Assembly: GCA_964035795.1 (NCBI GenBank)
Contig: OZ038323.1
Span: 7,789,227 to 7,853,226, forward strand
Length of the DNA stretch: 64,000 nt
Direction: 5' to 3'
From: Pterobdella sp. o SKG-2022
Lineage: Eukaryota > Annelida > Clitellata > Hirudinida > Piscicolidae
Numbering within the stretch: the first letter of the stretch is position 1; each line of letters starts with the position of its first letter. Below the pieces are notes generated by a model. That model made no database searches and was not told where the DNA came from. It was given only the letters and a program-made list of their open reading frames with translations. Both the position numbers and the translations under genes were made by a program. Below, one piece after another: positions 49,837 through 62,800 of the stretch.

Positions 49837-52093
49837 TTATTTTAATGGAAATTTTGGCTTGACCAGCGACACATCCTGCATTGAAACAAAATAATTAACA
49901 AGAGGTGTAAATAATTGATAATAATTAAACCTTAAAATAGTGATGTTTAAGACATTGCATGGCGGAGAGTCGTTTGGGAGGACAATAAACTAGCATTTTC
50001 TGTAAAAGGTTAACATGGTGAATATTTATAATGATGGTGACTATCGAAGTTTTCACCTGGATGAGGTCGAGACCTGCATCATCCAGCTTGTCGAGAAAGA
50101 TGTTTTTGAGGTTTTGTGGTTTCCACTTTGGGAATGTGCTCTTGTAGTCCTGGAGTGATGATACTCCAGGCCAAGTAGATTCACTTGGTGTTCCTGCCGT
50201 TATGAGGTTAATCGTCATTTGCTATAATTTAAATAACAAATATCAAGAAAAATATTAAAACCTAGAGTTCTGAACATGCTAAAGAGCTGGTCAATTTCTG
50301 AATCTCCAGGAAACAGCGGGCGTCCCGACGTCTGGAACAACCATAAAACGTATTAAGCAATTTTAAGACACACTAAATCATTACCATTAACTTTTATGGT
50401 TTCTAATTGGATTATCATCATTCTGTTCATAGTGCATACTCCTCAGTGAGACATTAAACAACTCAACAAAGAATGTCTATATAACCATCTCAGCAAAGAT
50501 GCATGCCAGACTCCAAACATCCACAGATCCCATGTACACAGGCAAACCCAACAGAATCTCTGGGGCTCTATACCACAGAGTGACTACCTGTTGTATATGA
50601 GATTTAGTTGATCAGTGAGCTGATGATAATATAAAATGACCCAACCTCATGTGTGTAGGCACGGACTGGGAAAGCAAACTCTCTGGCTAGTCCAAAATCT
50701 GCAATCTTTATGTTGCCTTCCATGTTGTGATATTGAAGTTTAAATGAGTTTTTACTGTTGAAACATTCAAAAAATCATCATCCTTCTTACAACATCAACA
50801 TGCCCATCCCTACCCATCCACCATCAATACATTTATCTACCTTTTCCTTATAAATGCACCAAGTTAACTACAAAACCATACATTCATCCTGAACATAAAC
50901 ACACATCCACACTCAAGCACCATTGGAATCAATGAGGAGATTTTGTGGTTTGATATCCCGATGAAGGACTCTCAACATGTGGCAGTGTTTAAGACCCTCG
51001 AGCAGCTGTTGCATATAACTCTGTAATGTTATGGTTATCCCCGTTTTAGAGACCCATTTTATGTAGATGTGTAAATATAACCAAGTTTGTTAAAAAAAAT
51101 CAAAATAATAGAAAACTAACACTTAGTTTATTTAATCAAATCATTTAAAAAGCCTGCGTTACACATATGAACTTTAAGCACACCACACTATCATATTATA
51201 CAGGCAATTTTGCCATATCAAAAACCATAGTTCCACAAACACCCTGTATTATAAGCCTCACATGCCACATGTTACTGATAATATCCCACCATAGAACTAC
51301 AAATACCCACTTTGACCAGAGATGCCATTAAGCCCCCAGGGTAGTGATCCATGTATTGTTTAAGGTCACAATCCAGATACTCGAATATCAAATAGATGCT
51401 TTTGTTACAGATCACTTGGTCTATAAGGCTATGTGGGGTGGAAGGGAGGTATGTATGGTATTTGATTTGTGAAAACATTAATATTGATTTTCATGATGGG
51501 TTGAAAAGTGGTTAGTGAATCAAATAATCTATAAAAAATTGAAATATGATAACATCATGAAAATGTTTGAATTATAGTACTTGATGACATGTGGATTGGA
51601 AATCTCCTTGAGTAGTGAAATCTCTCTTAACGTGGTGCTTGGAACTCCTGCTTCAGGATCACTTCAAATCATTTTCAAGCGTTTATCATGACATACTTTA
51701 ATAGTAAATGAAAATTAATGTTTAATGAATGATTGAAAATGTACCTATCAAGCCTGATCTTTTTCAAAGCAACCATGCTTCCAGATGGAACATGCTTGGC
51801 CTTATACACCACTCCATATGTTCCTTCTCCTATCTTCTCCAATCTCTTATACTCCTCTATTGATTTTCTGTCTGCACTCTGCAGTTTTTCAGTTGTGTAT
51901 GTTCTTTTATGACTGAATTCTTAAAGAAATTAATAGCTACTTTATATTTAATTTATACTTTTGAAATAAGTGTGAATGTAAAAATTTAAATTGAATAGTT
52001 AAAACTGATAAGTAGACTTTACAAGGAGCGAACCAACCATACCATGAACCATTTGTAGTGGCTGTTGGATGAAGAAAAACGCTTTTCAGCCAT
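49837..52093 (-). CDS. CDK1: CDK1-like cyclin-dependent kinase
   Basis: Ser/Thr kinase of cell-cycle control. Exons (minus): 52093-52043, 51878-51745, 51661-51581, 51428-51311, 51020-50921, 50716-50646, 50587-50486, 50331-50262, 50193-50057, 49999-49931, 49875-49837; phases agree, 323 residues. Motifs: GEGTYGVV (~34-41, with the inhibitory Thr/Tyr pair), ATP-binding VALKKI, cyclin-binding helix PSTTLRE (~69-75), HRDIKPQN (Asp150), DFG (Asp168), activation-loop YTHE (Thr183), [34 protein letters not shown]. The last motif and LVKSY favour CDK1 over CDK2/3/5. It carries a ~30-residue N-terminal extension before the kinase domain. The first exon ([17 protein letters not shown]) is inferred only from an in-phase ATG and donor. 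The closest alternative is a divergent CDK2/3-type kinase. Confidence 0.94.
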
Positions 52094-53060
52094 TAAACCC
52101 AAAATTAATTTCCATATATCTTTTACTCTTGTTTAAAATAAAATAAAAAGAGATAAAAGATAGAAGAGCAACCACGACTAAAATACTTTCCCGCCAAATG
52201 ATGAAGCATATGAGCTCATTATAACATAATTTCAATGATATATTTTATTTCATTCTAACATGAGATTTTTATTTATATTACGATTTTTAAAAAAATGTTC
52301 AAATGACATTCACGAATTGTAATGGAAAATGATATTTCTCAAAAACCCTTTTAGTCTTTTTAAATTTTGGAATAAAAATAGCTAAAAAGTTTCATAATTA
52401 TTAAATAACTAAAAGTAAATAAAGTTGATCGAATTGTGAGCATTATTAAACCAGATCACGATCAGTAGTGTTACTTTGAAACGACTTACATCACAAATAC
52501 ATCTCAAAACTCAATGCTAAACTAATTAGCTATGCAAGATAAATTATAATCAACTGTGCCAAATAAAATTTTGTTCATATAAAACAGTTCTGACTATATT
52601 AGAAAAACAAGTAACAAGATTTCTTTATAATGCCATTGTAGCTTATTTCTGCTTTCATCATTAATTTCTTTTACAAGCTTCAACATCTCTGGAAAAATGT
52701 CAAACTTCATAAATTACATCATGGATGGAAACCTTTTCCAGTCACCTCAGCAAACCGAGTATAAATAAATCAATAAAACTTGAAAATGAATTTTTAGAGT
52801 TTCATTCTCAGAACCACTTTAAAAATAACTAAATCAATTTTTTTCAAATTCATAACTGGCTTAGTTTTAACATTAAGAGAACAAATATAATGAACAAAGG
52901 TGGTACTCGAGGTGGCTGGGAGGAAATGAATACGTGCGAAAGAACAGGAAGGGATTCTACAACAGAACGGTTTTTTTTTATTTGGTTAACCACATCTGTA
53001 ATTTATCAATTAACGTTTGAACTTACTTAATTAAACATAACTGAACAATGCCTCATTTAG
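52094..53060. other. Spacer between the divergent CDK gene and the 53-kb gene
   Basis: AT-rich, no coding signal recognised. Probably contains the CDK promoter and possibly a non-coding or short first exon of the plus-strand gene that follows. Confidence 0.5.
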
Positions 53061-54033
53061 ATGTGGAAGAGAACGAGTGTGTGTGTAGCGGGAAAGGATT
53101 ACGACAAGGTTATGTATATAAAACACGCACTGCACAAATTCACAGCAGACGAGCTTGCCATTGAATCCCTACATTACAAAAACGATAACGACCTATCTGA
53201 CGGGGCTCTTCTTGTTCACAAGGTTCTACTACTTAAGGCTATGTAAGCATTAGATACATCTTGTTATTATTATAACCAAGGTGTTGTTAGTAGGAACGTT
53301 TCAAGCGGGTAGGAAATTGTTGGACGATGAGGGAGATGGAGGGCAATTAGATGCTGCCTATGATGAAGTTTTCCAAAACTATGGTGACTATCAATTAGCT
53401 TCCAATTGAAAGATTTAACCCCAAGTTTATCCCCAGGTGATTTGATGGTTCTCTATATGAACCTACCTTCCCTCATTTACCCTCTACACCCACTTCCTTG
53501 TCTCTACCACCCACTCATGTCTACACTCATCTTCCCCCAACAACCTCTCGTTAAAAACCTCGCAGACAACGACTTGTTTCTGACCCTGAATGAAAAGTTT
53601 CCCCATTTTAACGCTCTTCAGCAAGACTGCATCGGAAAATGGATCGAAAAACAACCAGAAAACTATGTTAACACATTTTCAAATTTGGACGACATAAATC
53701 CAAAAAAGTACAATCAAACAAAAGAAAGTAGTATAAATTACGGGGAAAGAAAAGAGCGAAAAGATGAAGATGAGGAAGAAGAAATCTTCACGCAACTTTC
53801 AAGGTAGGATCACTTTTGAATCGATCACAGTTTTTCAAAATTAATTATGGCTTTAGAGTTTTTCAAAAATTTTTTAAAACAAAGTAATAGCTATAATACT
53901 TTTACTGACACTTCATGGTTACATTTATCTTATATATTAACAATGATCTCACAGAAGCACCCAAGAAAGAACGCCACTGATAGAGAGATCGAAGCCTTCA
54001 CTAAGGAAGAAACTGTATGGGAGCTACATCTGA
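53061..54033 (+). CDS. Unrecognised small four-exon gene
   Basis: A phase-consistent model: 53061-53222, 53281-53383, 53566-53803, 53955-54033, 193 residues. The first part is probably helical (YIKHALHKFTADELAIESLH), followed by GRKLLDDEGDGG, LDAAYDEVFQNYD, LFLTLNEKFPHFNALQQDC, WIEKQPENYVNTF, an Asp/Glu/Lys-rich linker and a basic tail ending SLRKKLYGSYI. The first ATG directly follows TTTAG, so 53061 may be a splice acceptor with the true start further upstream. I cannot assign a family. Non-repetitive composition and four mutually consistent junctions support a real gene, but without homology the model is tentative. Confidence 0.5.
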
Positions 54034-55837
54034 TGGGTTTGCAATGATCGTTGTGGAAATTCAAGTAGGGTTGTATAATACTTGCTTTCAAAAATTGAAA
54101 AAAGCTTAAGGTTCATTAGTTAATATTGATAACTAAGGTTGTTGTATGATGATGGTTTCTAAAAGATTGAAAAGTTTTGAAATAACCTTTTGAAAATCTT
54201 TTGTGGTATTTAACCTTCTTAATTGTAGGTTAAGATTGTAGGATCGATTGCTGAAAAGTTTTTCATAATTGAAATTTTAAAATATTTATTAGAACTATAT
54301 AAATCAAAATTATTCCTATAACCTATTTTTAGCATATTGTTCGAAACTATTTTTAGAATTGTTATTAACATAAAATTTGATTATTTCACCTAAAATAAAC
54401 ATATTCTTTGTAGGCTAATATTTTGAACTATTTTTAGCATCTTTTATTAAAACTATAGTAAAAATCATTTATTGAAAATATTTTTTAAATAGATTAAAAG
54501 TTAATACAAGCTCAAATTTTAAATCAATCACTTCCCACAAAACCCATATAAACTATGGCGAGTATTAAGTGAGGCTTGTATTTGATTTCTATGAGTAATT
54601 AGAAAAACAAAATAATAATAAAAAAAACAAAAATATTAATAAAATAATACACGCACTAACAATACATGAGTAATATTATATTACAAATGGTTAAATAATG
54701 CATTGACGAAAGTCAAGTCATAATAATTTCGATTGTAAAAGAAACAATTATAACGATAACTCGAGGGTATTTTCAAATGTTGGGTTTTGAATAGAAAAAG
54801 ATGAGAATTTAAATTTTGAATAAAAAATAAAACAAAAGAAAGCAGTCAAAACCTTCGAACTTAAAGGCTTATATCTAATATCCTATCAAAATAGTTATAA
54901 TATCTGAATCATTAGAGCCATTCCGTGTTGAGTGTAAGCAATATAAATAGCTATAAGAACTTTAAATAATTGTCATCAAAGCTGTGTTTACCAATGTTTC
55001 TATCGAGACATTACCACAAAGACACACAGACAAACGATAATACTTAAGAAGACTAGGAGACTGTATGGTGGCATTATAAATGCTTTATGAAGTATGTATC
55101 CTGTGTTTGTGGGGGATGTATTTTAAGGTAGATGTGTTACGTATGTGATTTTTCATATATGGAAAAAAACTATAGCGTTGTAAATTAAGAACATATGGAG
55201 ATGAAACTCCTAACACACAAACACAGAATTATGGAAACAACAATAAATGAAAAATGATGGCAAAACTAAACGGAAAGCAAAGATGAACGGTGATGGATGG
55301 GAAAAAACAAAAGATTAGATAAACCATAGATGTGATATAATACAACTATGCTAACAACGACGCTGAAAATAATTGAAAAAAGATATCAAAAAAAACTAAT
55401 AGATTTGATCGTATCAAATGATGATGTAGAACTGAATAGGATACAGAGGTTGAATTATTTAAATCAATATGGATGCAATACTCAGCCGATAAGCCAATAG
55501 ATTAAAAACAACAATAATAAAATTATAGGTATTGAAGATAATAATGATAGTAATAATAAAAATAAGCGTAAAAAATTATATGAATAATAATAATAATAAC
55601 AATAATAATATAAATAACAACAAAAACAATAATACTAAGAGTCATATACGACTCGTGAAGCAATGGAACTACAGACCACCAAGGGGATTGAGCAACCTTC
55701 AACATCATTACCTATGCCGCAGTGAAACTGCGCACATGCTGCATAACACAATCTATCCATCAAACAGCATGCTGCCTTCACCAATATATCAAAAATGCAG
55801 ATACATTTGAAATACTGCGCGAGATTGCCTAAAGGCA
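54034..55837. other. Convergent intergenic region
   Basis: About 1.8 kb, AT-rich, between the 53-kb gene and the WDR37 stop codon. It contains an AAT/AAC-rich tract at ~55505-55640. No gene seen; ORFs on both strands at 55.5-55.8 kb overlap the repeat and lack motifs. Confidence 0.55.
55505..55640. repeat. (AAT/AAC)-rich microsatellite
   Basis: AATAATAATAATAACAATAAT-type units, interrupted, over about 135 bp. Confidence 0.7.
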
Positions 55838-58800
55838 TCACTTCTCGGTTTGTTGATAAACGCTCCAGCCCAAGACTTTACGATCGAAACCACACGTGAA
55901 GAGGTTGCAAAGGCTTGATTCGCTCCAGGCTGCACTGCTCAACATATGGGTGTGACTCTGTTGATGTGGTAATGTTAATAGTTTAATGGTGAAAAAAAAT
56001 CAGTAGAAATATAGAAACACTACCATCATGACACCACAACGTACTACACTATAAATAACAATATTAAACCAAAACACACTACACTACCTAACACCATAGC
56101 ATAACACACTAAACTAAACTTCCATAAATCACATTATATTTTACCACATCACACCACACAACCTTGGCCATCTTATTTAGCCTTCCTTGTCGATTGCCAC
56201 TCAGGTCATATAATCTCAAATGGCAATTGTCTTGAGGAGCTGCTATCAGGTTATTCTGCACTGATATGCACAACCTTGGCGATGGGGGTGAGAAGTGGTG
56301 ATGTTGTGGTGTGTTGAGTAGTGATGTTGTGGCGTGTTGAGTTGTGATGTTGTGGTGTAGTGTGTTGAGTAGTGATGTTGTGGCAGGGTGTGTGGTGATG
56401 AAGTGAGAGTACCATGTGAAAGATAGTGAAGATAATTGAAGCCGTTATGATGGCGTTGTATGAAATTAAAGTTTTGAACATACAAATACCACCTGTTAAC
56501 AGAGGAGTCCATGCGGATGGTGGCTGTGGGAGACCTTAGGTTCTTTAGGTCCCACACCTGCAACGTAATGTTATGTATTGGAATCTTTTGATAACATCGG
56601 ATAAAGAGAAGTGTTACCTTGATAGATCGATCATCACTGCCTGACACGATGCAGTCTCCCCCCGCAAACACTGCAGTCGTCACAGCTCTGTGGCGAAAAT
56701 GCATGTTGAGACATTAAAATAATACTACAAAAACAACCATCAAAAAACTTCATGAAAAATTGAATTGACGTTGAGCGTTTATTGTAACAAAAAATTTCTG
56801 CCTTTTAAACCTGCTGTGTCCCTGAAAGACGTTGACTTTCATGGCAGGATCACGAAGGTCCCACAGTCGGAATGTGGTGTCCTTGGAAGAGGTGAGTACT
56901 AGTTCTTGGGATGGGTGCGTGTTGACATTTGTCAGAGGCTGGTCGTGTCCTGGTGTGGTAGATGTTAGTTGCATAAACCATTACAGCGTGATGGTGTATT
57001 AATATCTCTTTAACATTTAAATAATGAACAAAAATAAACTGAATGCAGACCAGTGAAGCAGTTGATAATTGATCCTTTTTCAACGTCATACATGTTCGCA
57101 GTGTGGTCCCAAGAAGCCGTGATCACGTGGTTGCCATTGTACATCCAATCAGCTGCCACAACCACTCCCATGTGACCTGATAGTTCCAGGTCAGGCTTGT
57201 TGATCCCTGTAGGCTCAAGTCTTTCTTCTGGTACAGTGACTGTCATCATTGGTGCATTGGTGTTAAAAAGGTCATGATGATGAGTTGGGTCACCCACCTT
57301 CCACCTCGTCCATCTCCAATGAAATCTCGAGGTCTTCTTCCGATGAATTTTTCTGCAATTTCATTTATTAGGGCCTTGATGAAATTAATGGAATGTAATT
57401 CAAGCTAAATTACTTAGGTAGGAATCAAATAAAGTTATAAAAAAAACTTCGTTTTAATAAATTTTTATTTAAATATACTATTATTATGCTTACATCCCTC
57501 CTAACCCCACCACCATCACCTCCAGCCACTCAAGACTACACCACACACCGTGTTTCTGGAAGCATTGAAGGACACATCAAGAAGTGGCGACTGTGCAATA
57601 TTGAACCTCCAAACATGAGTTTTCTCGTCACCAGAGGAGGTGAGAAAGAGGTCGGGGTTTGAGGGGTGGGGCCGTATGGAGTTCACAGAGCCTTTGTGTC
57701 CCGTGTACTGGGCTATGCACAAAGCACTTGACACTGCCCATAAACAAGCAGTGTGGTCTATGTGGGTATAATAATAAAATTAATGAAAATAATAAAAATA
57801 TAAAATAAATAATATCCATATTAGATTATACTGCTGTAGGCATCCCAGTAGCTGGGGTATACAGCAGTCGGCTATAATAATAAAAATAAATATACACAAC
57901 AGACCAGCAGAAGCAGTGGCAATGAAGGAAGGTTCAATTTTGGATGAGTTCACTTCCCACACTCCATCCCTGTGTCCCTTGAACTCTTTCATCAGTCTGT
58001 GTAAGTGTGTGTGTGTGTGCATGTGATTTTAAAGAGTATGCTTGTTTCTGGCTTTGCTAAGGAAATCATTGTATATGAAAGTAGTGTGCATGAGTTTATG
58101 TTTTTTAAGTTTTGTGTGATGTATAGGTGTATAATGTGTGTTTAATACCTGAATGAGTAAGATGTAGTTTTGAAGCTAGATACGATTTTATTGGTTGAAG
58201 TTTTGTATGTTGATTTAATTCGTTGTGAAAACTGAATTCCTGTATAAATAATGACAACATTGAAATGCTCGAAGCAATAAAAGATATCTACAAACCTCCT
58301 GAAGGTTTTTTATTAGATGACCTATTTATTTGAGTCATATTAGCAGGATTGCTGACATCAAGATCTAATTCATCCTTCATTCCAGTTAATCTATCGAGCC
58401 TTTCGGTCAACATCTCAACCTTTTCTTGCACTGCTCAGTAATGATAAAAATTATGTTTAGAATAACAATAAAAATGATAATTGTGGTATTATATTACTAT
58501 ATCTACATAGAAAAGTAAAAACAATGCGAAATATAATTTTGATAAAACCATTATGCAAAAATGAAGTAGAAAAGCCTGAGATGTGTTTATAAAAAAATGA
58601 TTTTACTATATATTTTGAGTTTTTTATACATCATGCAATAAATATTGAGCGACTCACATGAGACATTTTCGATGTAGAGGTTCTCAAACTCACACTCAAT
58701 TCTTTTGAAATGCTCTGACAACTTTTTCCTGCCACCAAATACATGCATTTAGAACTTCCATTCACAGAAACACATTAAAAAAATATTTTACAGATATAAC

Positions 58801-58998
58801 TAACCCCATAAAGATGGGACTATGAATATGATGAACAATCCATTAAAATGCCTCACACAATAAATAATTTTTGAATAAAAGATTTGGAAATGATATATAT
58901 AGTAACCTCAAAGAAGGAGGAAGTGAAAGCTCGCTATCATTCATGTCTAGTCTTATGTCATAATCTTCTTTTTTTAGTGAACTTTTTAATAAGCTCTG
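55838..58998 (-). CDS. WDR37: WDR37, WD40-repeat protein (N-terminal exon not found)
   Basis: WD40 protein; in vertebrates it partners PACS1/PACS2. Exons (minus): 58998-58907, 58728-58658, 58430-58292, 57996-57905, 57757-57549, 57352-57298, 57239-57051, 56949-56811, 56687-56618, 56557-56493, 56274-56163, 55957-55838; phases agree, 450 residues plus stop. The N-terminal part is a coiled coil ([28 protein letters not shown]). WD repeats follow: [13 protein letters not shown]...[25 protein letters not shown]...[18 protein letters not shown]...[44 protein letters not shown], and the last blade [16 protein letters not shown]. The acidic linker between blades ([16 protein letters not shown]) matches the long inter-blade loop of WDR37. 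The first listed exon begins in phase 0, so at least one 5' exon with the start codon lies between 58999 and ~59.9 kb or overlaps the Rel promoter region. Confidence 0.93.
56277..56400. repeat. ~25-bp TGATGTTGTGG tandem repeat in a WDR37 intron
   Basis: Four imperfect copies of GTGATGTTGTGG(T/C)GTGTTGAG, with one copy expanded by GTAG. ORFs on the minus strand here (Thr/His/Ser-rich) are artefacts. Confidence 0.8.
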
Positions 58999-59857
58999 CT
59001 GCAAAGTTTCAATTGATAGTAAAAAAATATTTTCATTTTGTTAAATAATTAATGCTTTTTAAACTTTTGAAAATATTTTTTTACTTATTTCAATAAATTT
59101 CAGAGATAAATGACAAAAAATGTTGCATAACATTGAAAAAGAAAAAAACACGGAAAAATAATTGGAAACCTTGTGTGGTTTTATTTCCATTACAACGAAA
59201 AAATTTCACATAAGGAATATTATTTTTTGATTAATTTAGCCATAAAAATATTTCGACTTTCAGAAAAAGGCAGAGGTAGAAAGCAAAATAAATTAGATTT
59301 TGCGAAAAGTTAATTATTCAATCAAAAATATAAATAGATAAACAAGTAATAAAATTTTATGAAAAACTAAAAAGTTTATTAAAAAATTTCAGTCTCAATC
59401 TGTTTCAATAAAATACTTAAAAATAGAACATACTTTTACTTCCTCATTTGAAAACCTCTATTAAAGCTAAATTCTTACAATTAGAGCTTACAAATGATTT
59501 TTTTCACACTAAATCTGACCATTCAATGCATTTATTTAACTTTTTGAAATTTAAAAATTTCAATTTGATGTATATTTCGAAAAGATATTTCCAGGTTAAA
59601 CATAATTGTTTCTTTTAATAAACCAGTGCTAACATCCTTAATTCATTGAGAGATTCAAATGTTCTATTTAGTTAGTCAAATTTCGAAGTTCTCTTCATAG
59701 AACTCGACATTTAACTAAAACATAGTTAAGTGAAAGTCAATATAATCTTACATAGTTTGAAATACTAGCGATAGTGTTATTGAATCGTGGAAAAAAAATA
59801 CTCCAAACACTTATAGCTGCAGTGAAGACCAGTTTTAAAATTTGACGGCACTCAAAC
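58999..59857. promoter_or_regulatory. Divergent WDR37 / Rel upstream region
   Basis: About 860 bp between the first assigned WDR37 exon and the Rel start codon. It should hold the promoter of Rel and the 5' end of WDR37. No recognisable regulatory site can be assigned in this AT-rich sequence. Confidence 0.35.
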
Positions 59858-62800
59858 ATGGACTTCTTGAGGTCTTCTTTCCTACTGCCCTCCATCGAGA
59901 TTGTAGAACAGCCCAAAAAGAAAGCCCTCCGCTTCAGATACATAACAGGTGAATATAACTAACTCCAACATCAAATTTTCTTATTTATACACCAACACCA
60001 ATTTCATCTTTTATGGAATTTTATTTAAAACTCTTAAGCCCCGAAAGTGTTTGACCACGTGGGTGCTGGGTTCATTTAAAATTTAATTTCATATTTTAAA
60101 ATAAACACTAAACTATTTATAGAATGAAATAATTTATATAGCCTCTGAGAAATTTGAAAAAAAATAATTTATCACCAATCATAATCATCAATCAAGGCGA
60201 ATAACTTAAATAATGCTCCGATTGTGTCATTATAGACCCATTTCAAAAAACCTCAAATCACTTCATAACAAAGATTAAACTTATACAGAATCTAGAAAGG
60301 CAGGCAACATCTATGGCGAACACCATACCGACGCATCCCCTAGGTACCCTACAATTCGAGTAAGACTCTTTGGTTCATCATTTTGCTATTATTCTCATTG
60401 TTATAACTTTCATTGCTATTGACGTTAGCTTTAGCATTTGAATTATGATTAAGTTTCAGTAAAGACCAGTTTTGATTAAAATTTTTAGATGTTTTTTTTA
60501 AATAAAGGCAATCAAAAGAAAACGCCTCAACTTGTTAGAAAATCCAATAAGACTCCCAGAAGAAAATTTCGCTTACAAGAACCCTTAAAGTCTATAAAAA
60601 GCGAGAATAACCTTTTCATACATAGTGGACAATATAAAAAAAACTTGACCTTCCAACTATAAATGAACTGGAATGAACCAATCCAAGCATTCTCTAAAAG
60701 GAATATGCAGTGATAGCAAGAGGTTGAGAAGAATCTTGAATCATGTGGTGTCTATAAAAAGAAGATAAAACGACCAATATGAACTTTTTTTCAAAGAAAA
60801 ATTCGTAAAAATTTGAAGAAACTATCTAAAAATTAAGTTATTGAATAATCACATAATACCTCAAAAAAACTACGTTACCTTAGTAGTATCGAGCACTGTC
60901 ATGTATTCAAATAAGATATTTTACTACATAACTAACGTTATTAATAATAATTCCAACCAATTAGTATCATTTCTTTTTAATCAACCAGTAGACAATGGTT
61001 TCCATGAATTTCTTTAAAGATTCTACCGCCGTTTTGTATACATATTAGATAAATTTGAAAAACACAATTTTTTGATTTTTATTAGATAGAAGCTTTTGGT
61101 TCACAATAAAACAAGCCAAAATTATCATAAACGTTATCACATAATAATGTACGTTATTACTATCAATCACTTATTATTAGTTACATATATATTATTGTCA
61201 AGTTTTTAGAGACATCTCATGTATGTTTTGTATAGAAATTAACCTTTAAAAACATCAATTGATAATTCATACGTTTATTTAAAAGAAAAGCTATAATTTT
61301 CGATAAGTTTAGCCTTATATAGCCTAAGGCTATACTCAATTGATGTTTTTAAAGTTTTTATTGTAAAGTACATTATCATATAAAGTAAAACATCAAATTT
61401 TTGACGTTAACTTCCCAATGAAGACTTCAAATAAATGTTTCAAAAAGCCCATAATCTCTGATAATTTAGACCTCACCATAAAGCATCAGTACCTCCCATC
61501 ATTATTAGAACTTGTACTTGATAACTCTACATTATAGAACGCCCATAAAACCAGTATATTACCCTCAGATCTACAACGTTAGTTCTCCCGTTACTGTCAG
61601 GGCATTCTGTGTCACTCCGGAAGGTGATTCATAATTAATTGATTAAAAGGTTAACAGATTATTAATTAACTCGATGATAGTTAACTATTATTATTTTTTG
61701 TTATTTTTTTATGGTATTTATTCATGAATGATTTTTATTAATATATTATTTGATGGTTTTTATTGTAATTTTAACTTCGAATTTTTTTTCATGTTGATAT
61801 TTATGCTCATCATTTTCAATTTTATACAATTATTCTTCAAAATTACAGACACAACTTGCTCCTTAACCATTACTCTTTATTATGTAGTACAACCATTTTT
61901 CATAATAATTCTTTTTCATTTTCTGATCCACTTCTCTGAAACTCTATTCCTCCTAATCTTAAATCTTCTTCCTATTTTTTTTAAAAACCTAAAAACCTTC
62001 TTTAAGCAGTTCATAGCACAGCGCCTCTAAACGATGCTTAAGAAGCGCTATATAAGTAATTAATAATTTTATTATTATTATTATAACTACTACTACCACC
62101 ATTATAAAACACAGGAGAATTACATCCATTTAAACTAGTGGGAGACAGCTGTACTGAAGAAGGCTTGTATGAATGCACCACCTCTCCATTAGCACCGCAT
62201 GGGAGCGAGATTAGGTGGGGGTTGTGTACCATGTTATTTATACCCTTTTTTATTTGTATAAATCTTTCAATGAGTTGTGTTTCAGGTTGTATTTGTTTAA
62301 TATTGAGCTAACGTGTTTTCTTAAAAGCCTTTATAATTTAAAATTTAACATTGATAACGGAAAGCTTGGTAGTTTTAATTACAACTGATATTGTTCAAAA
62401 ATCTCTTTATTTCACCTTGGTTTAAAAAAATCATTATCTTTAAACATTGAAGTTAAGTATCACAATTTATATGAATATGTATATCATGGTTTTTTGTGTA
62501 TATGTGTGTATACATATGAATATTTAATGTATTATGTGTCAGCTTGGTATTACGTTTGTAAGCTTGCATAATATTGTACTACATATATAGTGAACATTTT
62601 TAAAAATTAATGTTTAAAAAAATTGTGAGGTTGAATTTATCGTTATGTATATTAACGGTGTAAACCAATTAATAGTTTCACCAACGTTGGCATACAATGC
62701 TGCAAAAAAGACGACGTTTCACAGTTTTTGGAGCAGAAAAAGAGATTAGTGCCAGAATGTGAGTTTATTTCATTATGTTTGAATGTTTTATAAATATGTA

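Noticed and set aside
59737..59943. Minus-strand ORF (68 codons) as the missing first exon of WDR37
   Set aside because: It overlaps the Rel first exon in antisense, has no similarity to the WDR37 N-terminus and offers no strong phase-0 donor to exon 58998, so it was left unassigned.
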